A program made the translations under genes and the position numbers. The notes under the pieces are model-generated. The model was not told the origin of the DNA and did no database searches. It was given only the letters and a program-made list of their open reading frames with translations. A DNA stretch of 48,432 nucleotides from Prevotellaceae bacterium (GTDB lineage Bacteria; Bacteroidota; Bacteroidia; Bacteroidales; Bacteroidaceae): NCBI GenBank assembly GCA_028726625.1, contig JAQYPT010000074.1:1-48432 (forward strand). Reading direction: 5' to 3'. Of the stretch, positions 1-7,897 are shown piece after piece (the stretch's first letter is position 1; each line of letters begins with the position of its first letter).

Positions 1-2
1 CA

Positions 3-65
3 AGGCCCCTGCCAGATATGACGGAGGAGGAACTCACGAAAATGCTACCTTCAAACTTCAAATAA
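3..65 (+). CDS. C-terminal end of an unidentified protein (5' truncated by window edge)
   Basis: An open frame enters from the left edge and stops at TAA 63-65, giving a tail of 20 residues ending MLPSNFK. A textbook terminator hairpin starts 6 nt after the stop, which supports this being the true end of a gene on the plus strand. The fragment is too short to identify a family. Confidence 0.6.
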   Translation, partial: RPLPDMTEEELTKMLPSNFK

Positions 66-70
66 CCAAT

Positions 71-107
71 AACCCTTATATGCTGCCAGACATATAAGGG
101 TTGTTTG
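71..107 (+). terminator. Intrinsic terminator after the left-edge gene
   Basis: A perfect 12-bp stem (71-82 with 91-102, arm AACCCTTATATG) with an 8-nt loop, running into GTTTGTT. It sits directly behind the stop codon at 63-65. Confidence 0.8.
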
Positions 108-111
108 TTAG

Positions 112-210
112 TGTGAAAGACGGCTAATATTGGATGGTTACAATGAAGGAGGCCTCTTTGACAAGTTTGCCTTGTTTGATATCAAAGAGAAACTATCAGC
201 ACTCAAATAG
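112..210 (+). pseudogene. Short open frame, possible gene remnant
   Basis: Between the first terminator and the next one lies a plus-strand frame of 32 codons from a stop at 109-111 to TAG 208-210. The translated text (LDGYNEGGLFDKFALFDIKEK and so on) has the composition of a real protein C-terminus rather than of random sequence. There is no ATG; a TTG at 130 is the only possible internal start. It may be the tail of a decayed or duplicated gene. No family is recognised. Confidence 0.25.
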
Positions 211-239
211 TTACAAACAACGCACAAGCTAGTCAAATC

Positions 240-276
240 AAAAATCCCGATTGGTCAGCAATGCGACCAATCGGGA
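240..276 (-). terminator. Intrinsic terminator of the rpsF-rpsR-rplI operon
   Basis: A perfect 12-bp stem (245-256 with 265-276, arm TCCCGATTGGTC) with an 8-nt loop. On the minus strand it is followed by TTTTTGATTT, so it terminates transcripts coming from rplI, about 110 nt after that gene's stop. Confidence 0.85.
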
Positions 277-385
277 ATACATATAGATTTGCTTTACAGT
301 GCAATTATATATCTAAAAATAATATCCACTGAACAACATGGATGGGTGTAGGGCAATCAATAATGCGCACAACACATCCCGCCAC

Positions 386-976
386 TTATTCAGCAGCCTC
401 TTCAGCGTTTTCAGCTGCTGGGGCTTCTGACTCTTCTGTTACTTCAGTTTCTGCAACAGGTGCTTCAGCATTTGCAGCCTCTTCAGCAGGTTCTGAAACC
501 TTCTTCGTTTCAGTTGCTGGCTCTTCCTTTGGAGCGTTTTCAGCTATTACTTTCACAGGAACCTTCACTTCTACTTCCTTATGGAAGTGAATGACAGCCT
601 CATAGTCACCTACCTTCTTGACGTCACGCATGGTGACAATCTTGCGGTCGATGTCGAAGCCTTTCTTTGCCAGTTCTTCAGCCACAGTAGCAGCGGTAAC
701 CGAACCGTAGGTAACACCAGTAGCAGAAACCTTGGCCAGTATTTCCAAAGCTACATTTTCCAATGCGGCAGCCTTCTTCTCAGCCTCGGCCTTCAAAGCA
801 GCCAGCTTGTGAGCCTGCTGTCTCATGTCCTCTGCAAGAACCTTCTTAGCCGATTCTGATGCGATGACAGCCTTGCCAGTTGGAATCAAATAGTTACGTC
901 CGTAACCCTTCTTTACATTCACTATATCGTTCTTGTATCCAAGACCGATGATATCTTCTTTCAGTATAATCTCCAT
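386..976 (-). CDS. rplI: 50S ribosomal protein L9 with long acidic tail
   Basis: L9 binds 23S rRNA at the base of the L1 stalk and helps maintain reading frame. The N-terminal RNA-binding domain (about residues 1-50: MEIILKEDIIGLG, KKGYGRNYLIP) is followed by a charged connecting helix and a C-terminal domain to about residue 150. The protein is 196 residues, against 149 in E. coli. The extra 45 or so residues are an Ala/Glu-rich acidic tail that ends EEAAE. It is the last gene of the S6-S18-L9 operon, 19 nt after rpsR, with a strong terminator downstream. Confidence 0.97.
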   Translation of the reverse strand: MEIILKEDIIGLGYKNDIVNVKKGYGRNYLIPTGKAVIASESAKKVLAEDMRQQAHKLAALKAEAEKKAAALENVALEILAKVSATGVTYGSVTAATVAEELAKKGFDIDRKIVTMRDVKKVGDYEAVIHFHKEVEVKVPVKVIAENAPKEEPATETKKVSEPAEEAANAEAPVAETEVTEESEAPAAENAEEAAE

Positions 977-995
977 TCTGTTTCCTCCTCCTTAT

Positions 996-1268
996 TTATT
1001 TCATCAAATCGGTTACGTAAGGAAGCAGTGCAATCTGGCGAGCACGCTTAACAGCCTGTGCCACACGACGCTGATACTTCAAAGATGTTCCAGTAATACG
1101 ACGTGGCAAAATCTTGCCTTGCTCGTTCAAGAATTTCTTGAGGAACTCAGGATCCTTATAGTCAATATATTTGATACCGCTCTTCTTAAAACGGCAATAC
1201 TTTTTCTTCTTAGTGTCCACTGAAGGTGGAGTCAAATAGCGAATTTCTGATTTATTCTGTGCTGCCAT
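996..1268 (-). CDS. rpsR: 30S ribosomal protein S18
   Basis: S18 is a platform protein of the small subunit that forms a heterodimer with S6. The 90-residue product contains the conserved stretch around [20 protein letters not shown] and a basic C-terminal half ([27 protein letters not shown]). It lies 2 nt behind rpsF and 19 nt before rplI, the standard gene order. The N-terminus is slightly longer than in E. coli (75 residues). Confidence 0.97.
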   Translation of the reverse strand: MAAQNKSEIRYLTPPSVDTKKKKYCRFKKSGIKYIDYKDPEFLKKFLNEQGKILPRRITGTSLKYQRRVAQAVKRARQIALLPYVTDLMK

Positions 1269-1270
1269 GA

Positions 1271-1615
1271 TTATACCTCCTTTTTATTTGCATATTTCTG
1301 CTTTCTCTTCAATGCATACTCTGCAGCATACTTGTCGAGCTTAACAGTCATATAACGAATTACTTTCTCGTCGCGACGGAAGCCGGTTTCGAGTGTTTGT
1401 ACCAATGTGGGCTCACCCTTGAACTCAAACAGGCAATAGAAGCCCGAGTTTTTCTTCTGAATTTGGTAAGCCAGTTTCTTCATACCCCAGGCCTCTTCAT
1501 TCAGAATCTCAGCACCATTGTCGGTGAGCAGCTTCTTGAACTTAGCGACCGTTTCCTTCATCTGTTCATCAGACAAAACGGGAGTCAAAATGAAAACGGT
1601 TTCGTATTGATTCAT
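1271..1615 (-). CDS. rpsF: 30S ribosomal protein S6
   Basis: First gene of the S6-S18-L9 operon. The 114-residue product begins [18 protein letters not shown], the typical first beta strand and helix of S6, and contains the conserved [18 protein letters not shown] segment. S6 binds S18 and the central domain of 16S rRNA. A complete promoter of Bacteroidota type lies 47-78 nt upstream of the start, predicting a 5' leader of about 40 nt. Confidence 0.97.
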   Translation of the reverse strand: MNQYETVFILTPVLSDEQMKETVAKFKKLLTDNGAEILNEEAWGMKKLAYQIQKKNSGFYCLFEFKGEPTLVQTLETGFRRDEKVIRYMTVKLDKYAAEYALKRKQKYANKKEV

Positions 1616-1661
1616 ACTACTTTAAAAATTAATGATTAAATATTTTTTGCAAATTGCGGTG

Positions 1662-1693
1662 CAAAGGTACTGTTTTTTTGCAAGTCTGCCAAA
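1662..1693 (-). promoter_or_regulatory. Promoter of rpsF-rpsR-rplI
   Basis: On the minus strand: TTTG (1693-1690), 20-nt spacer, TACCTTTG (1669-1662). This matches the Bacteroidota consensus TTTG / TAnnTTTG exactly. The expected transcription start is near 1655, about 40 nt before the rpsF ATG. Confidence 0.75.
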
Positions 1694-1710
1694 TAATTTT
1701 CGTACTTTTG
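1677..1710 (+). promoter_or_regulatory. Divergent promoter for the small membrane protein
   Basis: TTTG 1677-1680 and TACTTTTG 1703-1710 (a TAnnTTTG match) with a 22-nt spacer, slightly long. It overlaps the divergent rpsF promoter. The predicted start near 1717 fits a short leader to the ATG at 1731. Confidence 0.5.
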
Positions 1711-1730
1711 TCGACAAATACAGATTACTG

Positions 1731-1913
1731 ATGAGAAACAAGTTATCTCCCACGATGGCACTCTACTGCGTATACCTAGGGGTGTTTATCCTCGTACTCA
1801 GCCATGTTACTGGCTGGAACAGGATGAACGGTATATTGCTCACGGCTTTATTGCTCATTTTTTGGGGTATTGTCGGTTATATTCTCATCCAAAAGCATCA
1901 AGACAAATACTAA
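1731..1913 (+). CDS. Small two-helix membrane protein, unknown function
   Basis: A 60-residue protein beginning MRNKLSPTMALYCVYLGVF. It has two predicted membrane helices (about residues 8-27 and 35-53) separated by a short polar turn (TGWNRMNG), and a charged tail IQKHQDKY. An upstream in-frame ATG at 1632 exists, but the promoter element at 1703-1710 lies between it and the ATG at 1731, so 1731 is the better start. I do not recognise a named family. Confidence 0.6.
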   Translation: MRNKLSPTMALYCVYLGVFILVLSHVTGWNRMNGILLTALLLIFWGIVGYILIQKHQDKY

Positions 1914-1956
1914 ACTTCAGGCAGCTTGTTTTTCTTGTCCATACCTATCACTGCCT

Positions 1957-1986
1957 ACCTTGTTTGCAGGTACCTTGTTTACAAGT
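1957..1986. repeat. Tandem 15-bp repeat, two copies
   Basis: Two adjacent copies, 1957-1971 and 1972-1986, of ACCTTGTTTxCAxGT with 13 of 15 bases identical. They lie in the 129-nt convergent gap between the small membrane protein and the lipoprotein gene. No function is apparent. Confidence 0.6.
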
Positions 1987-2042
1987 ACCTTTCATGTCAT
2001 TGAGTAGAATACTGTTAGTATCTGTTTTATATTATTATACAA

Positions 2043-2846
2043 CTAAATGCTCAACTCATATTTTCCCTCAAACGTGATATTTACTTTAATTACATAACTT
2101 GTTGTAGTGTCGGGTATTGGCAGGTACGCTTTAAAATTCACGCTCTGTGAGGAATGATGATCAAAAACAATGTCTGAAAGAATACATTGCGTGTAAAATT
2201 GTTGCGGGATGAATTTTTGAAAGTCTGCTTTTTTGAAATCTCGTGAGAATAATTTGTTGGCACCATTGTAAACACTGATGTGTACAATGTTATCATAGTA
2301 AACGTTGCCCACCTCAACACCTTCGTCGGTATAAGAATTCTTGATGATTTTATACGTTGTAGGGTTTACCTGAACATAAAGGTGGTAACGCTGTTTACCG
2401 GCATTGATGACAGTATCGCGTTTGATTAAACTATTTTGGTTTAAAGCCACAGGTTGTTTGCGCATAAAGGCAAATTCGTTCTCTGGATTGTCACTCTTCA
2501 CCAAACGAACCACGTCACCATACTGGTTTTTGAATTCAAAAAGATGCTCCGTCTGGCGTACGATAGCATATTTGACGGCCGACGAGCTTTGTAAAATCAG
2601 TGAGTCTTGAACAATCTTGAAATAGACAGGGATGCTGGTTGAGTCGGGATAATAAATCGTATCATTTTGAACTTTGAAAACAACATCTTCTTCGTCTTCA
2701 TTCAACCAGATGCCTTGCAGGAGCTGCTTGGCCTTCACATCCTCTTGCGCCAATGCTTTCTCGTCCTGTTTACTCTTATTTGCACAACTAGCAGCAAAGA
2801 ACATAAGGACGACTAGAATAACAGTTGTGGAGATAGATGTTTTCAT
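2043..2846 (-). CDS. Lipoprotein, DUF4738-like
   Basis: A 267-residue exported lipoprotein. The N-terminus MKTSISTTVILVVLMFFAASC is a signal peptide with lipobox AASC, so it should be acylated at the cysteine. The mature part is rich in beta-strand-like segments (GIWLNEDEEDVVFKVQNDTIYY, VYFKIVQDSLIL). It resembles the DUF4738 lipoproteins of Bacteroidota, but this is from memory of the family style. The frame is open to an ATG at 2873, but starting there puts nine residues before the signal peptide, so the ATG at 2846 is preferred. It follows rfbC by about 40 nt and may share its transcript. Confidence 0.75.
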   Translation of the reverse strand: MKTSISTTVILVVLMFFAASCANKSKQDEKALAQEDVKAKQLLQGIWLNEDEEDVVFKVQNDTIYYPDSTSIPVYFKIVQDSLILQSSSAVKYAIVRQTEHLFEFKNQYGDVVRLVKSDNPENEFAFMRKQPVALNQNSLIKRDTVINAGKQRYHLYVQVNPTTYKIIKNSYTDEGVEVGNVYYDNIVHISVYNGANKLFSRDFKKADFQKFIPQQFYTQCILSDIVFDHHSSQSVNFKAYLPIPDTTTSYVIKVNITFEGKYELSI

Positions 2847-2888
2847 CGCTACATAAAGACGTTTTTGTGTCAAAATCCTAATGCAGAA

Positions 2889-3437
2889 TCAATCAAAAAG
2901 TTCTGCATCAGCTAAAGAGCACGCTTTTAAATCTTTTTCACTGGTCACTATCTTATCTTTGTCTATGGGCCAGATGATATTAATCGTTTCATCATCCCAA
3001 CGTATCCCTGCCTCTTGTGCTGGTGCATAGGGATTATCCACTTTATAAGTAAAGATGGCCTCGTCACTCAATACCAAAAAGCCATGAGCAAAGCCGCGGG
3101 GAATAAACAATTGACGCTTGTTATCCTCGCTCAACTCTACACTGACGTACTGGCTGAAAGTCGGTGACGACTTGCGAAGATCAACTGCCACATCAAGCAC
3201 ACGGCCTTTGATAACCCTTACCAATTTAGCTTGCGAATACTTACCTTTCTGGTAATGCAATCCACGCAAAACCCCAAAACTGGATTTCGATTCATTGTCT
3301 TGAATAAATTCAACCTGTCCAATTTGTTTCTGAAAATCAACCTGCTTCCATGCTTCAAAAAAATAACCACGCGCATCCTCAAACACTTTTGGTTCGATGA
3401 TCCATACTCCTTTGATTTTTGTTTCTGTGTACTTCAT
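2889..3437 (-). CDS. rfbC: dTDP-4-dehydrorhamnose 3,5-epimerase
   Basis: The RmlC/RfbC enzyme epimerises dTDP-4-keto-6-deoxyglucose at C3 and C5 in dTDP-L-rhamnose synthesis for surface polysaccharides. The 182-residue cupin shows the family motifs FEDARGYFFEAW, LRGLHYQ (catalytic His region), and IPRGFAHGFLVLSD, ending with RWDDETINIIWP. The frame is open to 3479, but a full promoter at 3468-3498 predicts transcription starting near 3462, so the ATG at 3437 must be used. No other rhamnose gene (rfbA, rfbB, rfbD) is adjacent. Confidence 0.93.
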   Translation of the reverse strand: MKYTETKIKGVWIIEPKVFEDARGYFFEAWKQVDFQKQIGQVEFIQDNESKSSFGVLRGLHYQKGKYSQAKLVRVIKGRVLDVAVDLRKSSPTFSQYVSVELSEDNKRQLFIPRGFAHGFLVLSDEAIFTYKVDNPYAPAQEAGIRWDDETINIIWPIDKDKIVTSEKDLKACSLADAELFD

Positions 3438-3467
3438 TATTGACTCTTCTGAACGTATTCTATAAAG

Positions 3468-3498
3468 CAAAGGTACCACAATTCAACAGAACTGCAAA
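3468..3498 (-). promoter_or_regulatory. Promoter of rfbC
   Basis: Minus strand TTTG (3498-3495), 19-nt spacer, TACCTTTG (3475-3468). It fixes the rfbC start at 3437 because the upstream alternative ATG at 3479 would lie inside the promoter. Confidence 0.75.
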
Positions 3499-3568
3499 GT
3501 TTTTGTTGCTTTTATTTGTTACCGTTGCAATTTTCACGTTTTTAGTTGCTCTATTCGTAAAAAAACAA

Positions 3569-3576
3569 TAAATTTG
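3569..3576 (+). promoter_or_regulatory. -7 element immediately before the HU/SPOR gene
   Basis: TAAATTTG ends 5 nt before the GTG start codon at 3582. A weak -33 match (GTTG 3545-3548, 20-nt spacer) is present. The predicted transcription start coincides with the start codon, implying a leaderless transcript. Confidence 0.5.
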
Positions 3577-3581
3577 CAAAC

Positions 3582-4685
3582 GTGATTGAATTGGAAAAAC
3601 ATATCGAAACGCTGCTCTTGGACAATGACTGTGTCATCATTCCAAATTTTGGTGGGTTCATGGCTCATCCCGTTCATGCTCACTATGAAGAGCAGGATCA
3701 GCTGTACTATCCCCCACTCCGCACCATTGGGTTCAATCCACAACTTACCATCAACGATTCATTATTGGCACAGTCTTATGTAGACGTATACGACATCAGT
3801 TATCCCGAAGCTCTTCGGAGAATCGAGCGTGAGGTCATTGAGATCAAAGAACACCTCTCAAACGAGGGACAATTCCACTTGTCAGACATTGGCACGCTAC
3901 ATTATAATAATAGTGAGGGGATATTTACATTCATACCATGCGAGGCTGGCATCTTGACGCCCACCCTGTATGGTCTGAGTTCATTGGATATAGCCCCTAT
4001 TTCAAGCGTCACTTCTATTCAACAAGCTACTCAAACAAGCTTTATTGAACAAACTGAATCACAGCGCAATAAGGCTGATCATGCAGAAACCTCAAAGCCA
4101 TCGGAAAAGCAGCTCATGCCCACAGAAGTGAAGCTACCTGACACTGATGATGACACGAGCAAAACCATCCAGGTAAAGGTCAGCGTCATCAGAAACCTGG
4201 TTACAGCTTGTTTAGTAGCCGTGGCGTTCTTTTTGTTTCCGACATCACTAAACCACCAGGGAAACAATGCCAAATTGTTTGGAAACATTGATACCAGCTT
4301 GCTGTATCATATCATGCCCAAAGACATTATCACAGGCTCTGTCGACTTGCCAAATGATGCGCCTGAGAGAACCGAAGCAAAGCCCATTTTAAAAGAAACA
4401 AAAGCGGCTGAGCCTATTAAGAAAGAGGTAGAAGAGGTAACAACAGCCTACGTGATTGTTTTGGCCAGTAGAGTAACGGTCAGAAACGCAAACGCATTTG
4501 TAGAAAAGTTACATCAAGCAGGCTATTCCCAGGCAAAAGTTTACACGAAGAATAAAAGCACAAAAGTCATCTACGGACAGTATGAAACCGAACGAGCAGC
4601 ATACAATGCCTTGAACAACCTTCAAAACAAAAAGGAATTTGCGGATGGTTGGGTTTTAAAACTATCCCCCATTTCCTCTCATTAA
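3582..4685 (+). CDS. HU-CCDC81-like and SPOR domain membrane protein
   Basis: A 367-residue protein. The N-terminus (MIELEKHIETLLLDNDCVIIP with NFGGF at about residues 22-26) matches the first HU-CCDC81 domain of Bacteroidota, with a second one to about residue 130. A low-complexity linker leads to one membrane helix (about 201-221). A C-terminal SPOR domain (about 288-365, AYVIVLASRVTVRNANAFVE to VLKLSP) should bind denuded peptidoglycan strands, as known for SPOR. The start is GTG; an ATG at 3660 would remove the conserved NFGGF motif. Twelve nt separate it from the FHA gene, so the two are probably co-transcribed. Likely role: envelope or division-site organisation (inference). Confidence 0.88.
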   Translation: MIELEKHIETLLLDNDCVIIPNFGGFMAHPVHAHYEEQDQLYYPPLRTIGFNPQLTINDSLLAQSYVDVYDISYPEALRRIEREVIEIKEHLSNEGQFHLSDIGTLHYNNSEGIFTFIPCEAGILTPTLYGLSSLDIAPISSVTSIQQATQTSFIEQTESQRNKADHAETSKPSEKQLMPTEVKLPDTDDDTSKTIQVKVSVIRNLVTACLVAVAFFLFPTSLNHQGNNAKLFGNIDTSLLYHIMPKDIITGSVDLPNDAPERTEAKPILKETKAAEPIKKEVEEVTTAYVIVLASRVTVRNANAFVEKLHQAGYSQAKVYTKNKSTKVIYGQYETERAAYNALNNLQNKKEFADGWVLKLSPISSH

Positions 4686-4697
4686 TAACCTGTAACA

Positions 4698-5231
4698 TTG
4701 AAAAGAGTTCGATGTCCCAAATGTGACAATTACATCACATTTGACGAGACAAAATATTCTAACGGTCAATCTTTAGTTTTCCAATGTCCTGAATGTAACA
4801 AGCAATTCAGGATTAAGATAGGTGTATCCAAACTGAAAGAAAGACAAAAAGACATGAAAATCGATGAAAACGCTCATCAACAAGCCTACGGAGCTATTGT
4901 TGTTATTGAGAACGTTTTCCACTACAAACAAGTTCTTCCCCTTCAGTTCGGCGTCAATCACATTGGACGCTACGTCAAAGGAAACGACATTGAGTGTCCT
5001 ATCGAAACGACCGACCCAAGCGTTGACCTGACACACTGCAACATCACGGTGTCCAAAGACAAGCATGGCAAGCTGAAGTACGAGCTCAGCGACGGCCCCA
5101 GCTATACCGGTACATTCGTAAACAACCAACTACTGGGTGACCGCGAACGCCGAATCATCCGAGAAGGTTCGCTGTTTACCATCGGGGCAACCAGCATTAT
5201 TTTACGAACGTCTGACCAGGATGATGAATAA
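4698..5231 (+). CDS. Zinc-ribbon and FHA domain protein
   Basis: A 177-residue protein with an N-terminal zinc ribbon (CPKC at residues 6-9 and CPEC at 30-33, resembling the MJ0042 type) and a forkhead-associated domain over about residues 60-172 (GRYVKGND, TFVNNQLLGDRERRIIREGSLFTIGATSIILR). FHA domains bind phosphothreonine peptides, which suggests a signalling or assembly role. The start is TTG at 4698, since no ATG precedes the first cysteine pair. It follows the SPOR protein by 12 nt. Confidence 0.85.
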   Translation: MKRVRCPKCDNYITFDETKYSNGQSLVFQCPECNKQFRIKIGVSKLKERQKDMKIDENAHQQAYGAIVVIENVFHYKQVLPLQFGVNHIGRYVKGNDIECPIETTDPSVDLTHCNITVSKDKHGKLKYELSDGPSYTGTFVNNQLLGDRERRIIREGSLFTIGATSIILRTSDQDDE

Positions 5232-5307
5232 AAAGCGAGTCACGTGCCATATTTTTTCAATATCGTTAGACTGTCGTAGTCTGGAGTTTATTCCGATAGA
5301 GTAAGAC

Positions 5308-7884
5308 TCACATGGTTACTTTCACGGAGCAAACACACTCTCTTCCTCTCAACAGATAGTTATAGGTAAATGTATTGACAGAGTTGTAGATGGTATATCC
5401 ATATTGTTGTTGGTTCAGAATGTTTCTGATGTCAAGGGAAACCTTGACAGCTTTCTTTCGATAGGATAATCCCATATCCAACAAGCTCATTACCTTTGTT
5501 ACATCTTTCGTCAATTCATTCTTGACAATATCAGCAGAGGTGTCAAACGTGAAGCCATTGAATGGCATGATTTTCAATGATATCTTATGCTGTTGGCTCA
5601 GATAGCTGTTGCTCTGATACTGGGTGGAAAGATAAGTCTTAGCAAACATTCCATGATAATCTAACTCCACATACTTACAGGGTTGTGAAGTTAGTTCTGG
5701 AGCGAAAATCCAATTCTTCCACGTGTATTTCTGCTGAACATTATTCTGCAAAGTTGTTTGTCGTTTCCATTGATAAGCACCATTTACTGAAATTTTGGTC
5801 TTGATAGGCTCTATAAATTTTGTTATACCGATTTGCTCCATCAAACTTCTTCCTGTGTTTGGGGCGTATATTTTCGACATGGTGACGAGCTTCGAGCTTG
5901 CGTTTTGGCTCAAAAGCAAGTTGTTCTTTTCCTGATTATAAAGAAAGTCTACATTGAGAAACCACATTTTCAGTGGTATCTTATAGTCGTAATGTAGCGA
6001 GGCATTCCAACTTTTATTGTCTGCCAGTACACCAGAGCCAATTTTCAACGAGGTGTCATTGATTCTGACAGGTGCTTTCAAGAAGTCCAGAATGTCACCA
6101 AAGTTACGGGAATAGAATAAATTGGCACGCAGCACAGAACGAGAAGTTACCTTATAGTTGCCATACACGCTTGGACAAATAGAATAAAACCAAGAGCCAG
6201 ATGATGATGCCGACATGTGGTCTCTATGCGCGATATAGTCTATGCGCATCGGCATTCCCAATCGAAAGACATATTTATATTGAGGATGCGAATACTCATA
6301 TTGTGGTGCCAACGCCATTCTGAGGTTCTGCATACTCACGTCGTTGCTTTTATCTGTGGGCTGCAAGTTCGTCTTCACCTTATTAATATAGTAGTTCAGC
6401 AACAAAGGCAAATAGATGCGAGAGTTGAGATGCTTCTTTGATACAGAGATAGTGTTCTCTGTTCTGAACGTTTGTCCATTGGCATTTTGCACCACATCAC
6501 CGGCAGTTTCCTTGTCAAGCATTATCTTTCCCATAGGCGAACCTTGATATGACAATACAGATGTAACCGACCAACGCAAATCCTTGTGATTCCACAAGGT
6601 AGAGAACTTGTTGTTCACATGAAACTCTCGCATAGTTTGCTTTTGGTTAAAGAGTAACCCGTTTTCCCTTGTTGGCAATTCTGATGTTAGAAAAGAACCT
6701 GTGCCAGACAAAGTGTTTCTGAGATAAGTCTTATCCGAATTGTCTTTATATTCCAACAGAATGCTCGGACGATGTACAGTTAATAGAGGTGAATACGCTT
6801 GGGCAATCATAATATGATGGTCTGCATCCGCATAACTTCTCGTCAAACTATAATCGTACTTACTTTTGGCATAGCTATAACCTATATTCCCTTTTAAGGT
6901 AACATCCTTTTGAATCTTTTTCAATAGGTTGAAAGATACCAACCTGTCTGTTGGTGAAGCATATCTGTCAACGTCAATAGGAGGTGTAGAAGCAGAAAGA
7001 TTCCCCAATAAATTAGATACTGTAGATGACGTCTCTTGCTTGGCAAAGTGATTGGTTCCGTCTGTCAAAGCAAACTGATTGATGTTGCCACCCTTTAGTG
7101 AAGCCAACATTTGGAAGTTTGACATGAAGAGCATTCCTGCGCCATTCACTTCATACAAAGTATGCTTACCCACACCAAGCGACGCACCATAAGAGCCAAC
7201 TGGTTTGAACTTTGCCTTGTTGCTCATTTTTACATTAATTGCCACATTGTCGTTAAAGACATCCTTTTTGGCTTTCACAGCTTGATGGTTGCTCAACACT
7301 TGCACGGTGCTTACTAACGAAGCAGGAATGTTAGTGGTTGCTATGTTATATCGTCCACCCAACAAATCCATGTTATCAATGTAAAAATTAGAAATCTCCT
7401 TGCCCAGATATTTGATGGAACCTTTGTCTTCTACTTCAATGCCTGGGAGCTTCTTCAAGGCATCTTTCAAAGTGTAGTCATTCTTTCCTATATACGAGGC
7501 TAAGTTGTAAGACAGGGTGTCACCTCGTTGGTAGATGGCAGGAGCTTTTACCACAACTTCTTTCAATGCAGTTGTTTTCTCTTTCAGGGTGAAGTCGCAC
7601 TTCTGTGAGATATTCTTGATTTCTCTCTTAGCTTTCTCATATCCAATGGTTTCGGCTGTGATGATGAGCTGTTTGGCATCTGTCTTCAGCGTTAACTGAT
7701 AAGTCCCCTTTTCTGATGTTCGTGCAAAAGCTAAAGTTGCTTTGCCAGCAGTTGCCTTTACGATGACTCCTTCCAAAGCCAAACCAGTGGTATCGCGCAC
7801 TATTCCTGTAACTACACTTTGGGAAAAAGAGGAGTTACAGAGGTAAGTCAACAGCATGAAAATCAAGAATATTCGCCTATTCAT
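5308..7884 (-). CDS. Outer-membrane beta-barrel receptor with carboxypeptidase-like domain
   Basis: An 858-residue outer-membrane protein: signal peptide (MNRRIFLIFMLLTYLCNSSFS), a carboxypeptidase-regulatory-like domain (about 24-100: VVTGIVRDTTGLALEGVIVKA), a plug-like region (TLKDALKKLPGIEVEDKGSI, YIDNMDLLGGRYN) and a long barrel rich in aromatic beta strands. It resembles TonB-dependent receptor relatives of the outer-membrane beta-barrel family. It is only 13 nt behind the GLPGLI gene, a pairing seen widely in Bacteroidota. A TTG three nt upstream (7887) is an alternative start. The substrate is unknown. Confidence 0.88.
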   Translation of the reverse strand: MNRRIFLIFMLLTYLCNSSFSQSVVTGIVRDTTGLALEGVIVKATAGKATLAFARTSEKGTYQLTLKTDAKQLIITAETIGYEKAKREIKNISQKCDFTLKEKTTALKEVVVKAPAIYQRGDTLSYNLASYIGKNDYTLKDALKKLPGIEVEDKGSIKYLGKEISNFYIDNMDLLGGRYNIATTNIPASLVSTVQVLSNHQAVKAKKDVFNDNVAINVKMSNKAKFKPVGSYGASLGVGKHTLYEVNGAGMLFMSNFQMLASLKGGNINQFALTDGTNHFAKQETSSTVSNLLGNLSASTPPIDVDRYASPTDRLVSFNLLKKIQKDVTLKGNIGYSYAKSKYDYSLTRSYADADHHIMIAQAYSPLLTVHRPSILLEYKDNSDKTYLRNTLSGTGSFLTSELPTRENGLLFNQKQTMREFHVNNKFSTLWNHKDLRWSVTSVLSYQGSPMGKIMLDKETAGDVVQNANGQTFRTENTISVSKKHLNSRIYLPLLLNYYINKVKTNLQPTDKSNDVSMQNLRMALAPQYEYSHPQYKYVFRLGMPMRIDYIAHRDHMSASSSGSWFYSICPSVYGNYKVTSRSVLRANLFYSRNFGDILDFLKAPVRINDTSLKIGSGVLADNKSWNASLHYDYKIPLKMWFLNVDFLYNQEKNNLLLSQNASSKLVTMSKIYAPNTGRSLMEQIGITKFIEPIKTKISVNGAYQWKRQTTLQNNVQQKYTWKNWIFAPELTSQPCKYVELDYHGMFAKTYLSTQYQSNSYLSQQHKISLKIMPFNGFTFDTSADIVKNELTKDVTKVMSLLDMGLSYRKKAVKVSLDIRNILNQQQYGYTIYNSVNTFTYNYLLRGRECVCSVKVTM

Positions 7885-7897
7885 CAATGTGCAAGGT

